Source: a virus
Direction: 5' to 3' (one strand)
DNA: 23,585 nucleotides
IMG/VR virus record: IMGVR_UViG_3300030380_004551
Span: 1-23,585 of that record
Below the pieces are notes generated by a model. That model ran no database searches, had not been told where the DNA came from, and saw nothing but the letters and a program-made list of their open reading frames with translations. Shown here in pieces: positions 1-7,472 of the stretch (position 1 is the first letter of the stretch; each line of letters starts with the position of its first letter). Made by a program: the position numbers and the translations under genes.

Positions 1-1
1 A

Positions 2-1423
2 AAAAAAATAATTGGAGATTTGTTTGGATGGAAAAATGAAAATGGTTTTCGTAAATATCGAACAGCCTACATTCAAGTCCCAAGGAAGAACGGAAAATCG
101 ACTCTTTGCGCTTCACTTGGACTGTACATGACCTTTGCAGATTCTGAAAGAGGCTCTGAAATTATCTCAGCTGCCAGCGATAGAAGTCAAGCTGGAATAG
201 TTCATGAAATCGCAAAACAAATGATTAATAATAATTCTGAACTAACAAAGAGAGCGAAAGTTTTCAGAAACTCAATTACTAATGAAGCGAAAGGAAATTT
301 TTATCAGGCCATCAGTGCTGATTCAAACACGAAACACGGCCTGAATTGTAATTGCGTTATATATGATGAACTACACACGGCAAAATCAAGGGACTTGTGG
401 GACACACTTTTAACATCTACTGGAGCAAGAACCCAGCCTCTAATGATTGCTATAACAACGGCGGGATATGACAAACAATCCATCTGTTATGAATTATATT
501 CTTACTCAAAGAAAGTTGAAGATAATATTATTGAAGATGAAAGTTTTTATTCTGCAATTTATGAATCAGAACTTGAGGATGACATTACAGATGAAAAGAT
601 TTGGAAAAAAGCAAATCCAAATTATGGAATTAGTTTGAAAGAAGATTACATGAAAAGAGAATCACAAAGAGCAATTGATGTTCCAAGTTATTCCAACAGT
701 TTTCGCCGGTTGATGTTAAATCAATGGACTGATTCAGTAACGGCTTGGATTGGTGCGAAAGAGTGGGAGGCATGTGGAACTGATGTTGATTTAAGTAAGT
801 TTGAAAATCAACCTGTTTGGATAGGGCTTGACCTTGCTTCAACACGAGATATAAGCGCCTTGACACTTCTATTCAAAGATGAAGATAAGTTTGTCATATA
901 TCCTTATTTTTTTGTTCCAGCGGAAAACGCAAAAAGGAGAAGTGAAAGAGATAAAGTTGATTATATAACTTGGGAAAAGCAAGGACATATTATTTATACG
1001 GCTGGAGATGTTGCTGATTATAATTTCATAAAAGAAAAGATTCGAGAAATTGGAGCTAGATTCAATGTTCAAAGCATTGCTTATGATAGATGGAACGCCA
1101 GTCAACTCGTTATTGATTTGACAAATGAAGGCGTTCCAATGGCTCCCTTTGGTCAAGGATTCGTTTCAATGAGTGCACCATCAAAAGAAGTTGAGGCTCT
1201 AATTATTGGAAAAAAAATATTACATAATAACAATCCAGCTGCCGCTTGGATGGTTTCAAATTGTGTAATGGAAGAGGATGCTGCTGGTAATATAAAGCCC
1301 TCCAAAAAAAGAAGTTCGGAAAAAATTGATTTTGTTGTCAGCTTAATTATGGCAGTTGGAGAGATGATGACAATGGATGATTCAAGTTCAGTTTATAACG
1401 ATAGAGGATTGTTGATATTATGA
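2..1423 (+). CDS. terL: Terminase large subunit (TerL), 5'-truncated by window edge
   Basis: ATPase/nuclease that drives DNA into the prohead and cuts the packaged concatemer. The frame is open to the first bases of the window and reads ...GDLFGW before any ATG, so the N-terminus, probably 60-80 residues, lies outside; the TTG at 20 is not a real start. Walker A (PRKNGKST) is at about 80-103 and Walker B (IYDEL) at about 357-371. The C-terminal RNase H-like nuclease shows acidic residues in GLDLAS, AYDRW and KIDFVVS. The order and spacing fit the Terminase_1 family associated with HK97-like phages. It overlaps the next gene by four bases (ATGA). Family assignment is confident; the host and cutting mode (cos or pac) are not shown by this gene alone. 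Confidence 0.95.
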   Translation, partial: KKIIGDLFGWKNENGFRKYRTAYIQVPRKNGKSTLCASLGLYMTFADSERGSEIISAASDRSQAGIVHEIAKQMINNNSELTKRAKVFRNSITNEAKGNFYQAISADSNTKHGLNCNCVIYDELHTAKSRDLWDTLLTSTGARTQPLMIAITTAGYDKQSICYELYSYSKKVEDNIIEDESFYSAIYESELEDDITDEKIWKKANPNYGISLKEDYMKRESQRAIDVPSYSNSFRRLMLNQWTDSVTAWIGAKEWEACGTDVDLSKFENQPVWIGLDLASTRDISALTLLFKDEDKFVIYPYFFVPAENAKRRSERDKVDYITWEKQGHIIYTAGDVADYNFIKEKIREIGARFNVQSIAYDRWNASQLVIDLTNEGVPMAPFGQGFVSMSAPSKEVEALIIGKKILHNNNPAAAWMVSNCVMEEDAAGNIKPSKKRSSEKIDFVVSLIMAVGEMMTMDDSSSVYNDRGLLIL

Positions 1424-1614
1424 AAGATAAAATTATTTTAATAAGTGCAGATGGATTTGTGAGAGAATTTTGGAAGCGTACAAAAGAGCATAAAACATTG
1501 ATTCAAGCTTATGAAAATCTTGAAAAAGATTATGAAAAAACTTTTGGAAAAAGGCGTTATTCAGACTACAATTCCTTTCGTGTTTGTCGTGATAGAAAGA
1601 CAAAAAAACATTAA
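1420..1614 (+). CDS. Small conserved phage protein of unknown function (64 aa)
   Basis: A 64-residue basic protein translationally coupled to terL through an ATGA overlap. It contains a short helical, charged segment (AYENLEKDYEKTFGKRRYSDYNSFR) rich in Tyr, Arg and Lys. There are no membrane segments or cysteine clusters beyond one Cys. From its place between terL and portal it could be a packaging accessory or a nucleic-acid-binding factor, but this is inference. The four-base coupling to terL and the lack of any competing frame make it a real gene. I do not recognise a named family. Confidence 0.7.
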   Translation: MKDKIILISADGFVREFWKRTKEHKTLIQAYENLEKDYEKTFGKRRYSDYNSFRVCRDRKTKKH

Positions 1615-1620
1615 AAAACT

Positions 1621-1650
1621 TATTTTACATAAAAATTATTATGTTAAATA
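1621..1650. repeat. AT-rich inverted repeat in the terL-portal gap
   Basis: Arms 1621-1632 and 1639-1650 pair over 12 positions with one T-T mismatch around a 6-base loop. No U-tract follows on the + strand, so it is not a clear intrinsic terminator for the terL transcript. It may be a protein-binding site or an mRNA-processing hairpin. It lies in the longest gene-free stretch of the window (1615-1827). Confidence 0.5.
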
Positions 1651-1663
1651 GAGTCAAAAAATG

Positions 1664-1675
1664 TTAACCTAGTAA
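1664..1675 (-). promoter_or_regulatory. 12-base motif, second copy in inverted orientation
   Basis: TTAACCTAGTAA, the exact reverse complement of the motif at 17952-17963. It lies 13 bases after the inverted repeat at 1621-1650 and 11 bases before TATATTTT at 1687-1694, a one-base variant of the Bacteroidetes -7 box without a visible TTTG partner. Confidence 0.35.
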
Positions 1676-1775
1676 TTTAAACAGGTTATATTTTCTCAAG
1701 TTTTTAATATACTGATAAGCAAAACAAGTCAAAGTTCCTTAGAAGTCATTAAAATAGTCTTAAACAAAGGAAACA

Positions 1776-1874
1776 ATGTTGCATAAAAAACGACAAAATA
1801 AGGCGTATTATTGCGAAAAATTTAACTGTGGGAATACTGCAAAGGCTCCAAAATATATTTATAACAACGCCTAA
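1776..1874 (+). CDS. Possible upstream micro-ORF overlapping portal start (32 aa)
   Basis: An ATG at 1776 opens a 32-codon frame that runs 47 bases into the portal gene in another frame and ends with TAA at 1872-1874. The peptide is basic with two Cys (YYCEKFNC). It has a better start codon and A-rich leader than the portal gene, whose only plausible start is a GTG. It could be a genuine small protein or a leader ORF that couples translation into portal. It could also be chance. I recognise no family. Confidence 0.25.
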   Translation: MLHKKRQNKAYYCEKFNCGNTAKAPKYIYNNA

Positions 1875-3033
1875 AAAAGGCGATAAAAGAAGCATAAATT
1901 ACAGCTTTGGTTTTGGAAATAAAATCTCAGTTAGTCCTTCATCAGCTTTGACTTTCTCAGCTGTCTGGGCTGCAATGAGATTGTTAAGTGAATCGGTTTC
2001 ATCACTGCCAATCAAAGTTTGTAAAAAAGAAAACAATGGAGATATTGTTGAGATTGATAATGATTTATCTTATTTATTAAAATACGCTCCGAACACATAT
2101 CAAAACAAAGTTACGTTCATGGAAAAGATTATGATGGACTTGCTTTGTAATGGAAATTCTTATGTGAGAATCGTAAGAAATAATTCTGGAAGGCCGATTG
2201 AATTATTGCCATTGAACTATGCTGGTGTTCAAGTTTACCTTAGAGAAAATAAATTATTTTACACATCAGATGAAGTTGCTGGAACTTTCACATCAGATGA
2301 AATATTACATTTCAAATTAATAACAGATGTAAACGCAACAAAAGGAATAACACACACTGAAGGCGGGATTGTTGGTTTAAGTCCTATTGAACAAAACGCA
2401 AATGCAATCAGTTGGGGTCAATCGGTGGAAGAATATGGAGCAACATTTTTCGCAAATGGAGCAAAACTTTCTGGAATATTAAAAACATCAAGGAGTTTAT
2501 CTGAAACGGCAATTGATAGATTGCGTTCATCTTTTAATAATAATTATGCAAAACTTAGTGGAGCAAATCAAACGGCAGTTTTAGAAGAGGGGCTTGAATA
2601 TCAGCCAATAAGTATTTCAAGCGAACAGGCTCAGTTTCTCCAGAGCAGGAATTTTTCTATTACTGAAATAGCAAGGATATTTAATATACCGCCACACATG
2701 CTAAAAGACTTGAGTAAGTCAAGTTTTAATAATATTGAAATGCAATCACAAGAATTTGTTACTTATACTTTAATGCCTTATTTGACAAAGATTGAAATGG
2801 AGTTAAACATGAAACTTTTTAGAAGAAATCAAATCGGAAAGGAGTATATTAAATTCAATACAAACGCATTATTAAGAGGAAATATAAAAGATAGAACTGA
2901 TTTTTACAAGGCTGGAATCACAAATGGATTTATGACAATCAATGAGGTTAGAAGAAAAGAAGATTTAAACAGAGTTGAGGGAGGGGATAAAAATTATATT
3001 CCTTTGAATTTAACTGATATAGAAAACTTATAA
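1828..3033 (+). CDS. Portal protein, HK97 family
   Basis: Forms the dodecameric portal vertex through which DNA enters and leaves the capsid and to which the terminase and neck proteins dock. The 401 residues have the usual family length and order: an N-terminal segment with SALTFSAVWAAMRLLSE, a central wing (LPLNYAGVQVYL), the block EILHFKLIT...GLSPIE, and the stem/clip segment SITEIARIFNIPPHML. The start is GTG at 1828: the frame is open back to a stop at 1750 but has no ATG. Starting MGILQRLQNIF fits portal N-termini. It overlaps the next gene by one base (TAATG), so head genes are coupled. Confidence 0.95.
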   Translation: MGILQRLQNIFITTPKKGDKRSINYSFGFGNKISVSPSSALTFSAVWAAMRLLSESVSSLPIKVCKKENNGDIVEIDNDLSYLLKYAPNTYQNKVTFMEKIMMDLLCNGNSYVRIVRNNSGRPIELLPLNYAGVQVYLRENKLFYTSDEVAGTFTSDEILHFKLITDVNATKGITHTEGGIVGLSPIEQNANAISWGQSVEEYGATFFANGAKLSGILKTSRSLSETAIDRLRSSFNNNYAKLSGANQTAVLEEGLEYQPISISSEQAQFLQSRNFSITEIARIFNIPPHMLKDLSKSSFNNIEMQSQEFVTYTLMPYLTKIEMELNMKLFRRNQIGKEYIKFNTNALLRGNIKDRTDFYKAGITNGFMTINEVRRKEDLNRVEGGDKNYIPLNLTDIENL

Positions 3034-4721
3034 TGCCAGCAAAAGAATGTGAAAATGGAAAATGGAAGTGGGGCGAAACTGGCGCTTGTAAATATGACTC
3101 TAAAGAAGAGGCTGAAAAAGATAATGAAAATTATTACAGAGATTTAGAAGATATTGATTTGACGCCAACAAAAGGAATGGTTGAAGCGGCAAAAAGAGGG
3201 TTGGAACTTAGAAAAGAATTTGGAAGAGGTGGAACTGAGGTTGGAGTGAAAACTGCTAGAATGATAATATCAAACCAGTTAACAATCCCAAGAGTTAAAA
3301 AAATGTATGCTTATTTCCAAAGACATGAAGTTGACAAACAAGCAGAGGGCTTTGAACTTGGTGAGGATGGTTTCCCCTCAGCTGGAAAAATAGCTTGGAT
3401 GTTGTGGGGCGATGACGCTGGAATGAGCTGGTCAACAAAGAAAAGAAACCAAATTGAAAAGGAAGAGAAAGAAGAAAGAGTTTCGGCAAAAATAAAAAAG
3501 GCTTTGGAAAAAAAGATGAAAGACCATAATGAAGAGGTTTCGGATATGAGTATTGATTGGAATGCAAAAGTTTCTTTAAAAACATTAGAAAAAGTTTTTG
3601 ATAGGGGCGTGGGAGCTTACAATACAAATCCAAGTTCAGTGAGGCCAAGTGTTTCAAGTCCTGAGCAGTGGGCTCTTGCTCGTGTTAATAGTTTTCTTTA
3701 TGCTTTGAAAAAAGGCAAATTTAGAAGTGGAAAACATGATACAGATTTATTGCCATCTAACCATCCAGTAGTTGAAAAAATGAAAGAAGATAAAAATTTG
3801 AGAGCAAAGGTCGGTTCAATGATAACAGATGGAATTGAACTTCCTTTATATGATTCAAAAGAAGAAGCAGAAAAAATGGCTGAAGAGTTAGGTGGGGAGC
3901 CTTCTTTTCACATTCATATTTTAGATGACAAAGAAGTTTATATGCCATTTGAAAATCATGAAGAGGCTTTGAAAGTTATGAGCAAGCCTGAAGAGGAAGA
4001 AATGGAAATGGTTGAAGAGGAAGTTGAAAACAACCATCATTATGAAGAAGAGGAAGAGGAAAGAAAACTTATAAGAAATATTTGGGATAATAAATATAAT
4101 GATATTATGGAAAAAAGAATATACAATTTAGAAACTAGAGTTGAAACAACTGAAAACAACAAAGATGTTGTTGTTGGATATGGGAGTGTTTTTAACAGTA
4201 GAAGTGAGAATCTCGGGGGTTTTTTCGAGTTCATCTCACCAACTGCAATAACTGATGAAACAATAAAAAATTCAGATGTTAGAGCTCTAATAAATCATGA
4301 CCCGAACTTGATATTAGCACGTTCAAAGTTTGGCGAGGGGAATCTTAATCTTTCAATTGATGAAACTGGATTGAAATATTCTTATGAATTACCAGATACA
4401 ACTTATGGAAGAGATTTGGGAGTCAATCTTAAAAATGGAAATATAAGTCAATCTTCTTTTGCCTTTACAATTGCAGAGGGTGGAGATTCATGGACTACTG
4501 ATGAGAATGGAAATGATATTAGAACAATAAACAAAATTGACAGATTGTTTGATATTAGTTCGGTCACTTACCCCGCTTATTCTGAATCTACATCGGATTT
4601 AGTAATTGCACAAAGAGGGCTCCAAAAATATAAAGAATCAATAAAAAGAAAAGATGAAGAAAACGATTTGGTTAAGCGTTCGCTGGCTAAACTAAAAATT
4701 GAAATTGCAAAGCGAAAATAA
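3033..4721 (+). CDS. Multidomain prohead protease (HK97 family protease at C-terminus)
   Basis: A 562-residue protein, much longer than the roughly 200 residues usual for prohead proteases. The C-terminal part (about 359-562) is the HK97-type serine protease that matures the capsid: His422 in INHDPN and the serine pair 474/475 in ISQSSFAF are the likely catalytic residues. In front are several blocks. Residues 1-35 form a small Cys/Trp motif (Cys6, Cys19). Residues 44-130 form a helical block (LELRKEFGRGGTEVG). Residues 165-255 include GAYNTNPSSVRP and RSGKHDTDLLP and resemble a phage domain often annotated DUF5824. Then comes a short HIHILDDKEVYMPF segment and an acidic stretch at 322-352. 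An in-frame ATG at 4107 could yield the protease alone. Protease call confident; functions of the leader blocks unknown. Confidence 0.88.
   Translation: MPAKECENGKWKWGETGACKYDSKEEAEKDNENYYRDLEDIDLTPTKGMVEAAKRGLELRKEFGRGGTEVGVKTARMIISNQLTIPRVKKMYAYFQRHEVDKQAEGFELGEDGFPSAGKIAWMLWGDDAGMSWSTKKRNQIEKEEKEERVSAKIKKALEKKMKDHNEEVSDMSIDWNAKVSLKTLEKVFDRGVGAYNTNPSSVRPSVSSPEQWALARVNSFLYALKKGKFRSGKHDTDLLPSNHPVVEKMKEDKNLRAKVGSMITDGIELPLYDSKEEAEKMAEELGGEPSFHIHILDDKEVYMPFENHEEALKVMSKPEEEEMEMVEEEVENNHHYEEEEEERKLIRNIWDNKYNDIMEKRIYNLETRVETTENNKDVVVGYGSVFNSRSENLGGFFEFISPTAITDETIKNSDVRALINHDPNLILARSKFGEGNLNLSIDETGLKYSYELPDTTYGRDLGVNLKNGNISQSSFAFTIAEGGDSWTTDENGNDIRTINKIDRLFDISSVTYPAYSESTSDLVIAQRGLQKYKESIKRKDEENDLVKRSLAKLKIEIAKRK
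4107..4721 (+). other. Possible internal start giving stand-alone protease (204 aa)
   Basis: In-frame ATG at 4107 (residue 359) directly follows the acidic stretch and precedes MEKRIYNLETR, which looks like the natural N-terminus of a prohead protease. The product would be 204 residues, the normal family length. The upstream bases are A/T-rich like other starts in this phage. Use of this start is inference. Confidence 0.4.
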
Positions 4722-4744
4722 TAGTAATAATAAAAAATAATAAA

Positions 4745-5968
4745 ATGAAATCAAGTATTGAATTAAAAGAATTGAGGTCAGATTATATTTCAAAGCTAGA
4801 AGTTATAAAAGAAACTTGTAAAGCTGAAGAAAGAGATTTGACTTCAGAGGAAAACAATGAGATGGATTCAATCCTTTCAAAGATTGATGATGTTGATGTT
4901 AAAATTGAAAGAGCTGAAAAAATAGAAACTAATTTGAGAAATTCAGCAAAAGTTGCTGGAATCAAAGTTTCAAAGAAAGTTGATAAAGACCTTGAAAAGT
5001 TTACTTTTCAATCAGCTGTTAGAGCTGCTTATAGTGGTAAACTAGAAGGCGTTATCAAGGAAGCTCATGAGGAAGCAATCAATGAGTGTCGTTATACTGG
5101 TGGAACTGTTAAGGGTGTTGGAATACCATCAAGCATTTTAACTAGAGCTAATGTTGACACTGCTGACGTTAACTCTTCTCAAACAATGAGTTTCACTGAC
5201 CAGTTAGAAGCAAACTTAGTTTTAACTTCTGCCGGAGGAAATTTTTACGGGGGTATAAACAACATGAAATTCCCAGTATTCTCTGGGATAACTTCAACTT
5301 TCGTTTCTGAGGATGGTGCATCTGGCACGCCTTCCGAAAATGGAACGACTTCAGCTGTAACATTATCTCCAAAGAAGTTAATCTCTATTGTTAACATGAG
5401 TCAAGAGTCAATGGTTCAAAGCACAGGTTTGGAAGCGGCTCTACAAAGAAACATGGCTGCTAATATTGCTGCAACAATGGAATCAGCTTTCTTAGCAAAT
5501 GATGATGTAACAAACGCTCCAACTTCTTTATTTAAAGATGCAACAGCTTCTGGAACTTCTGCTATTGACGCTGCTGGTGTTCAAAAACTAGAAACAGATT
5601 TATTAGCTGCAAATGTTGCTCTAGAGGGAGCGAGAATTGCTTATATCTTGAATCCAGCTGCTTATGCAACTGTTAAAGGATTGGCACAGGTTTCAAATGT
5701 TTCTGCTTTATATGATAACGCTGATAAAAGATTAAATGGATATTTCTCATTCATAACATCTAATTTGAACTCTGGTGGTACAGCTTCAAAAGATGCTGTT
5801 TTATTTGGAGATTTTTCAAAGGTGCATGTTGCACAGTTTGGAGGTTTGGACATATTATTTGACCCATATACAAACTCTGCTAAAGGTCTTCCAAGAATGG
5901 TGATAACAAGTTTAGTTGATGCTGCTGCTGTTCAAGCTTCAACTTTCCAAAAATCATTAGAAGCATAG
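4745..5968 (+). CDS. Major capsid protein, HK97 fold
   Basis: Main shell protein. The 407 residues start with a charged coiled-coil delta domain (about 1-85, with RSDYISKLEVIKETC and DDVDVKIERAEKIE) that would act as a built-in scaffold and be removed by the upstream protease. The mature part follows (KFTFQSAVRAAYSG onward) with the family hallmarks of an N-arm, an E-loop region rich in Ser/Gly/Thr (TFVSEDGASGTPSENG), the spine helix region (AALQRNMAANIAATMESAFL) and a C-terminal beta segment (HVAQFGGLDILFDPYT). It follows the protease by 23 A-rich bases with no Shine-Dalgarno sequence. A strong terminator follows it. Being directly after the protease and before connectors is the standard order. 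Confidence 0.95.
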   Translation: MKSSIELKELRSDYISKLEVIKETCKAEERDLTSEENNEMDSILSKIDDVDVKIERAEKIETNLRNSAKVAGIKVSKKVDKDLEKFTFQSAVRAAYSGKLEGVIKEAHEEAINECRYTGGTVKGVGIPSSILTRANVDTADVNSSQTMSFTDQLEANLVLTSAGGNFYGGINNMKFPVFSGITSTFVSEDGASGTPSENGTTSAVTLSPKKLISIVNMSQESMVQSTGLEAALQRNMAANIAATMESAFLANDDVTNAPTSLFKDATASGTSAIDAAGVQKLETDLLAANVALEGARIAYILNPAAYATVKGLAQVSNVSALYDNADKRLNGYFSFITSNLNSGGTASKDAVLFGDFSKVHVAQFGGLDILFDPYTNSAKGLPRMVITSLVDAAAVQASTFQKSLEA

Positions 5969-5990
5969 TAATTTGGTTTATTAATTAAAA

Positions 5991-6023
5991 AGGGCTGGTT
6001 GTTTTCAGCCAGCTCTTTTTTTT
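5991..6023 (+). terminator. Rho-independent terminator after the major capsid gene
   Basis: Arms 5992-6001 and 6006-6015 pair over 10 positions (two G-U) around a TTTT loop, followed by eight T's (6016-6023). It lies 23 bases past the capsid stop and just before the connector gene, which has no visible promoter. It is probably leaky, so that capsid mRNA is more abundant than the downstream mRNA. Confidence 0.85.
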
Positions 6024-6034
6024 ATTTATTTAAT

Positions 6035-6607
6035 ATGAAAAGAAGTTTAAAAGTTATAACGGCTGGAGATGCGGTCTTGACTCTTTCGGAAGTCAAACTT
6101 CATTTGAAAATTGATTCAAGTGCTGATGATGCATTGATAACTAATTTAATTTCAGCTGCAACGGAATCTTGTCAAGAATATACAAATAGATATTTCACAA
6201 CAACAGTTGTTGAACAATATTCTGACACCTTTGCTGGAGTAAAGCAATTGTATAAATCTCCAGTTATTTCAATAACTCATATTAAATATTATGATTCAAA
6301 TAATAGTTTGCAAACGTGGGATGCTGCTAATTATATTGTTGACAATGTTTCACAGCCAGCAAGGATTGGATTGGAAGTTCAAAAAGCTTATCCACAAATT
6401 GCTGATAGAATGAACGCTGTTGTTGTTAGATATTCAGTTGGATATGGAGAAGCTGCTGACGTTCCACAAGCTATTAAAAGTGCAATCCTTTTAACAATAG
6501 GAAATCTATATGAAAATAGACAATCTGTAATAACAGGCAGAACTGCAACTGAACTTCCTTTGTCAAGTCAATATTTGTTAAATCAATTTAAGGTTCAAGT
6601 ATGTTAA
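6035..6607 (+). CDS. Head-tail connector protein (gp6-like)
   Basis: A ring protein that docks under the portal (HK97 gp6 / SPP1 gp15 type). The 190 residues begin at ATG 6035; an upstream TTG in frame lies inside the terminator hairpin and is rejected. The helical N-terminal half carries the family pattern LTLSEVKLHLKID..ADDALITNLISAATESCQEYTNRYF, followed by a beta-rich insertion (SPVISITHIKYYDSN). The C-terminal helices (PQAIKSAILLTIGNLYENR) are typical. Overlaps the head-closure gene by seven bases. Confident by sequence pattern and by order after the capsid gene. Confidence 0.88.
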   Translation: MKRSLKVITAGDAVLTLSEVKLHLKIDSSADDALITNLISAATESCQEYTNRYFTTTVVEQYSDTFAGVKQLYKSPVISITHIKYYDSNNSLQTWDAANYIVDNVSQPARIGLEVQKAYPQIADRMNAVVVRYSVGYGEAADVPQAIKSAILLTIGNLYENRQSVITGRTATELPLSSQYLLNQFKVQVC

Positions 6608-6939
6608 GTATCGGACAGTTAGACAGGAGAATTGAAGTAAAAAATTTTACAAGTGTTAAGAATGATTTTGGTGGAACTACCAAAACTTATGCAACTCTTT
6701 ACACTTTGTGGGCAAAAAAAGATTATAAGAAATCAGATAGAAAAGAAGATTCTGAGCAAATCGTTCAAAATACTGAGGTTTGTTTTTATGTGAGAAACAT
6801 GAGTGATATTAGAATTTTAGGAACTTATCACATTCACGATATTGATGAAAACGAAACTTACATAATCCATGGAATAAAAGAAATAGATGGAAGAGATAGA
6901 TTCTTGGAAATAGAAACAACAATAAAAGATAATCAATGA
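6601..6939 (+). CDS. Head closure / head-tail joining protein (SPP1 gp16-like)
   Basis: A 112-residue, beta-rich stopper protein that seals the neck after packaging. The pattern IGQLDRRIEVKNFTSVKNDFGG at the N-terminus, TLWAKKDY in the middle and the closing strands YIIHGIKEIDGRDRFLEIE match the Phage_H_T_join family in length and order. Starts with ATG inside the end of the connector gene and overlaps the next gene by four bases (ATGA). These tight overlaps suggest translational coupling and assembly in fixed ratios. Confidence 0.85.
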   Translation: MLSIGQLDRRIEVKNFTSVKNDFGGTTKTYATLYTLWAKKDYKKSDRKEDSEQIVQNTEVCFYVRNMSDIRILGTYHIHDIDENETYIIHGIKEIDGRDRFLEIETTIKDNQ

Positions 6940-7472
6940 TAGCTGGAGCAAAGTCAAGTCAACAAACAGATAAGATTACATTTGAATTGCAAGGTATGCC
7001 AAAAGTTATTCAAATGTTCAAACAGATTGAAAGATGGAAAGATTCAAAGGCTGCCGATGCTGCTTGGGTTAGATTATGGAAAAAAACAATGAAACCTTTG
7101 CAAGATGCTGCAATTAGAAACGCTCCAGAAGCAGACAAAGACATTCCTTATCCTCCAAAAAAAAGTTTAACAATTAAAAGGGGAACTCTTAAAAACTCAA
7201 TTCAGTGGTTCAGGACTAAAGCTTCAAGAGATGTTAATGGAGGATATATCGGGCCAAGAGTCAAAGGAAAATTTGGTAAAAACAAAGGGGGATATTATGG
7301 CGCTTGGATTGAGTATGGAGACCAAGTGGAACACTTTGGAAAATATACATCTGAGGGAAAAACTTTTATGAAAGACGCTTTTAAAGCAAAAGGAGATAGT
7401 GTAGTTCGTTCAATTTTTCCTTTAGCTGAAAAAATGTATAAAAGAGCGGCTCGAAAATTTGCTAAACAATGA
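6936..7472 (+). CDS. HK97 gp10-like neck/tail completion protein
   Basis: A 178-residue basic protein. It carries the gp10-family pattern: an N-terminal helix-strand (FELQGMPKVIQMFKQIE), a central GTLKNSIQWFRTKAS block, a Gly-rich GGYYGAWIEYGD strand followed by a KTFMKDAF helix, and a Lys/Arg-rich C-terminus. In HK97-like phages this protein sits between head closure and tail terminator, as here. Overlaps neighbours on both sides by four bases. Its exact role (neck whisker, tail completion) is not settled for the family. Family call good. Confidence 0.82.
   Translation: MIAGAKSSQQTDKITFELQGMPKVIQMFKQIERWKDSKAADAAWVRLWKKTMKPLQDAAIRNAPEADKDIPYPPKKSLTIKRGTLKNSIQWFRTKASRDVNGGYIGPRVKGKFGKNKGGYYGAWIEYGDQVEHFGKYTSEGKTFMKDAFKAKGDSVVRSIFPLAEKMYKRAARKFAKQ

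Noticed and set aside
630-1156. Minus-strand open frames opposite terL
   Set aside because: They mirror the coding strand of a well-supported gene, have no family resemblance and no leader of their own.
3295-4234. Minus-strand open frames opposite the protease gene
   Set aside because: Leu/Phe/Ser-rich translations of the complement of Lys/Glu-rich coding sequence; a composition artefact.
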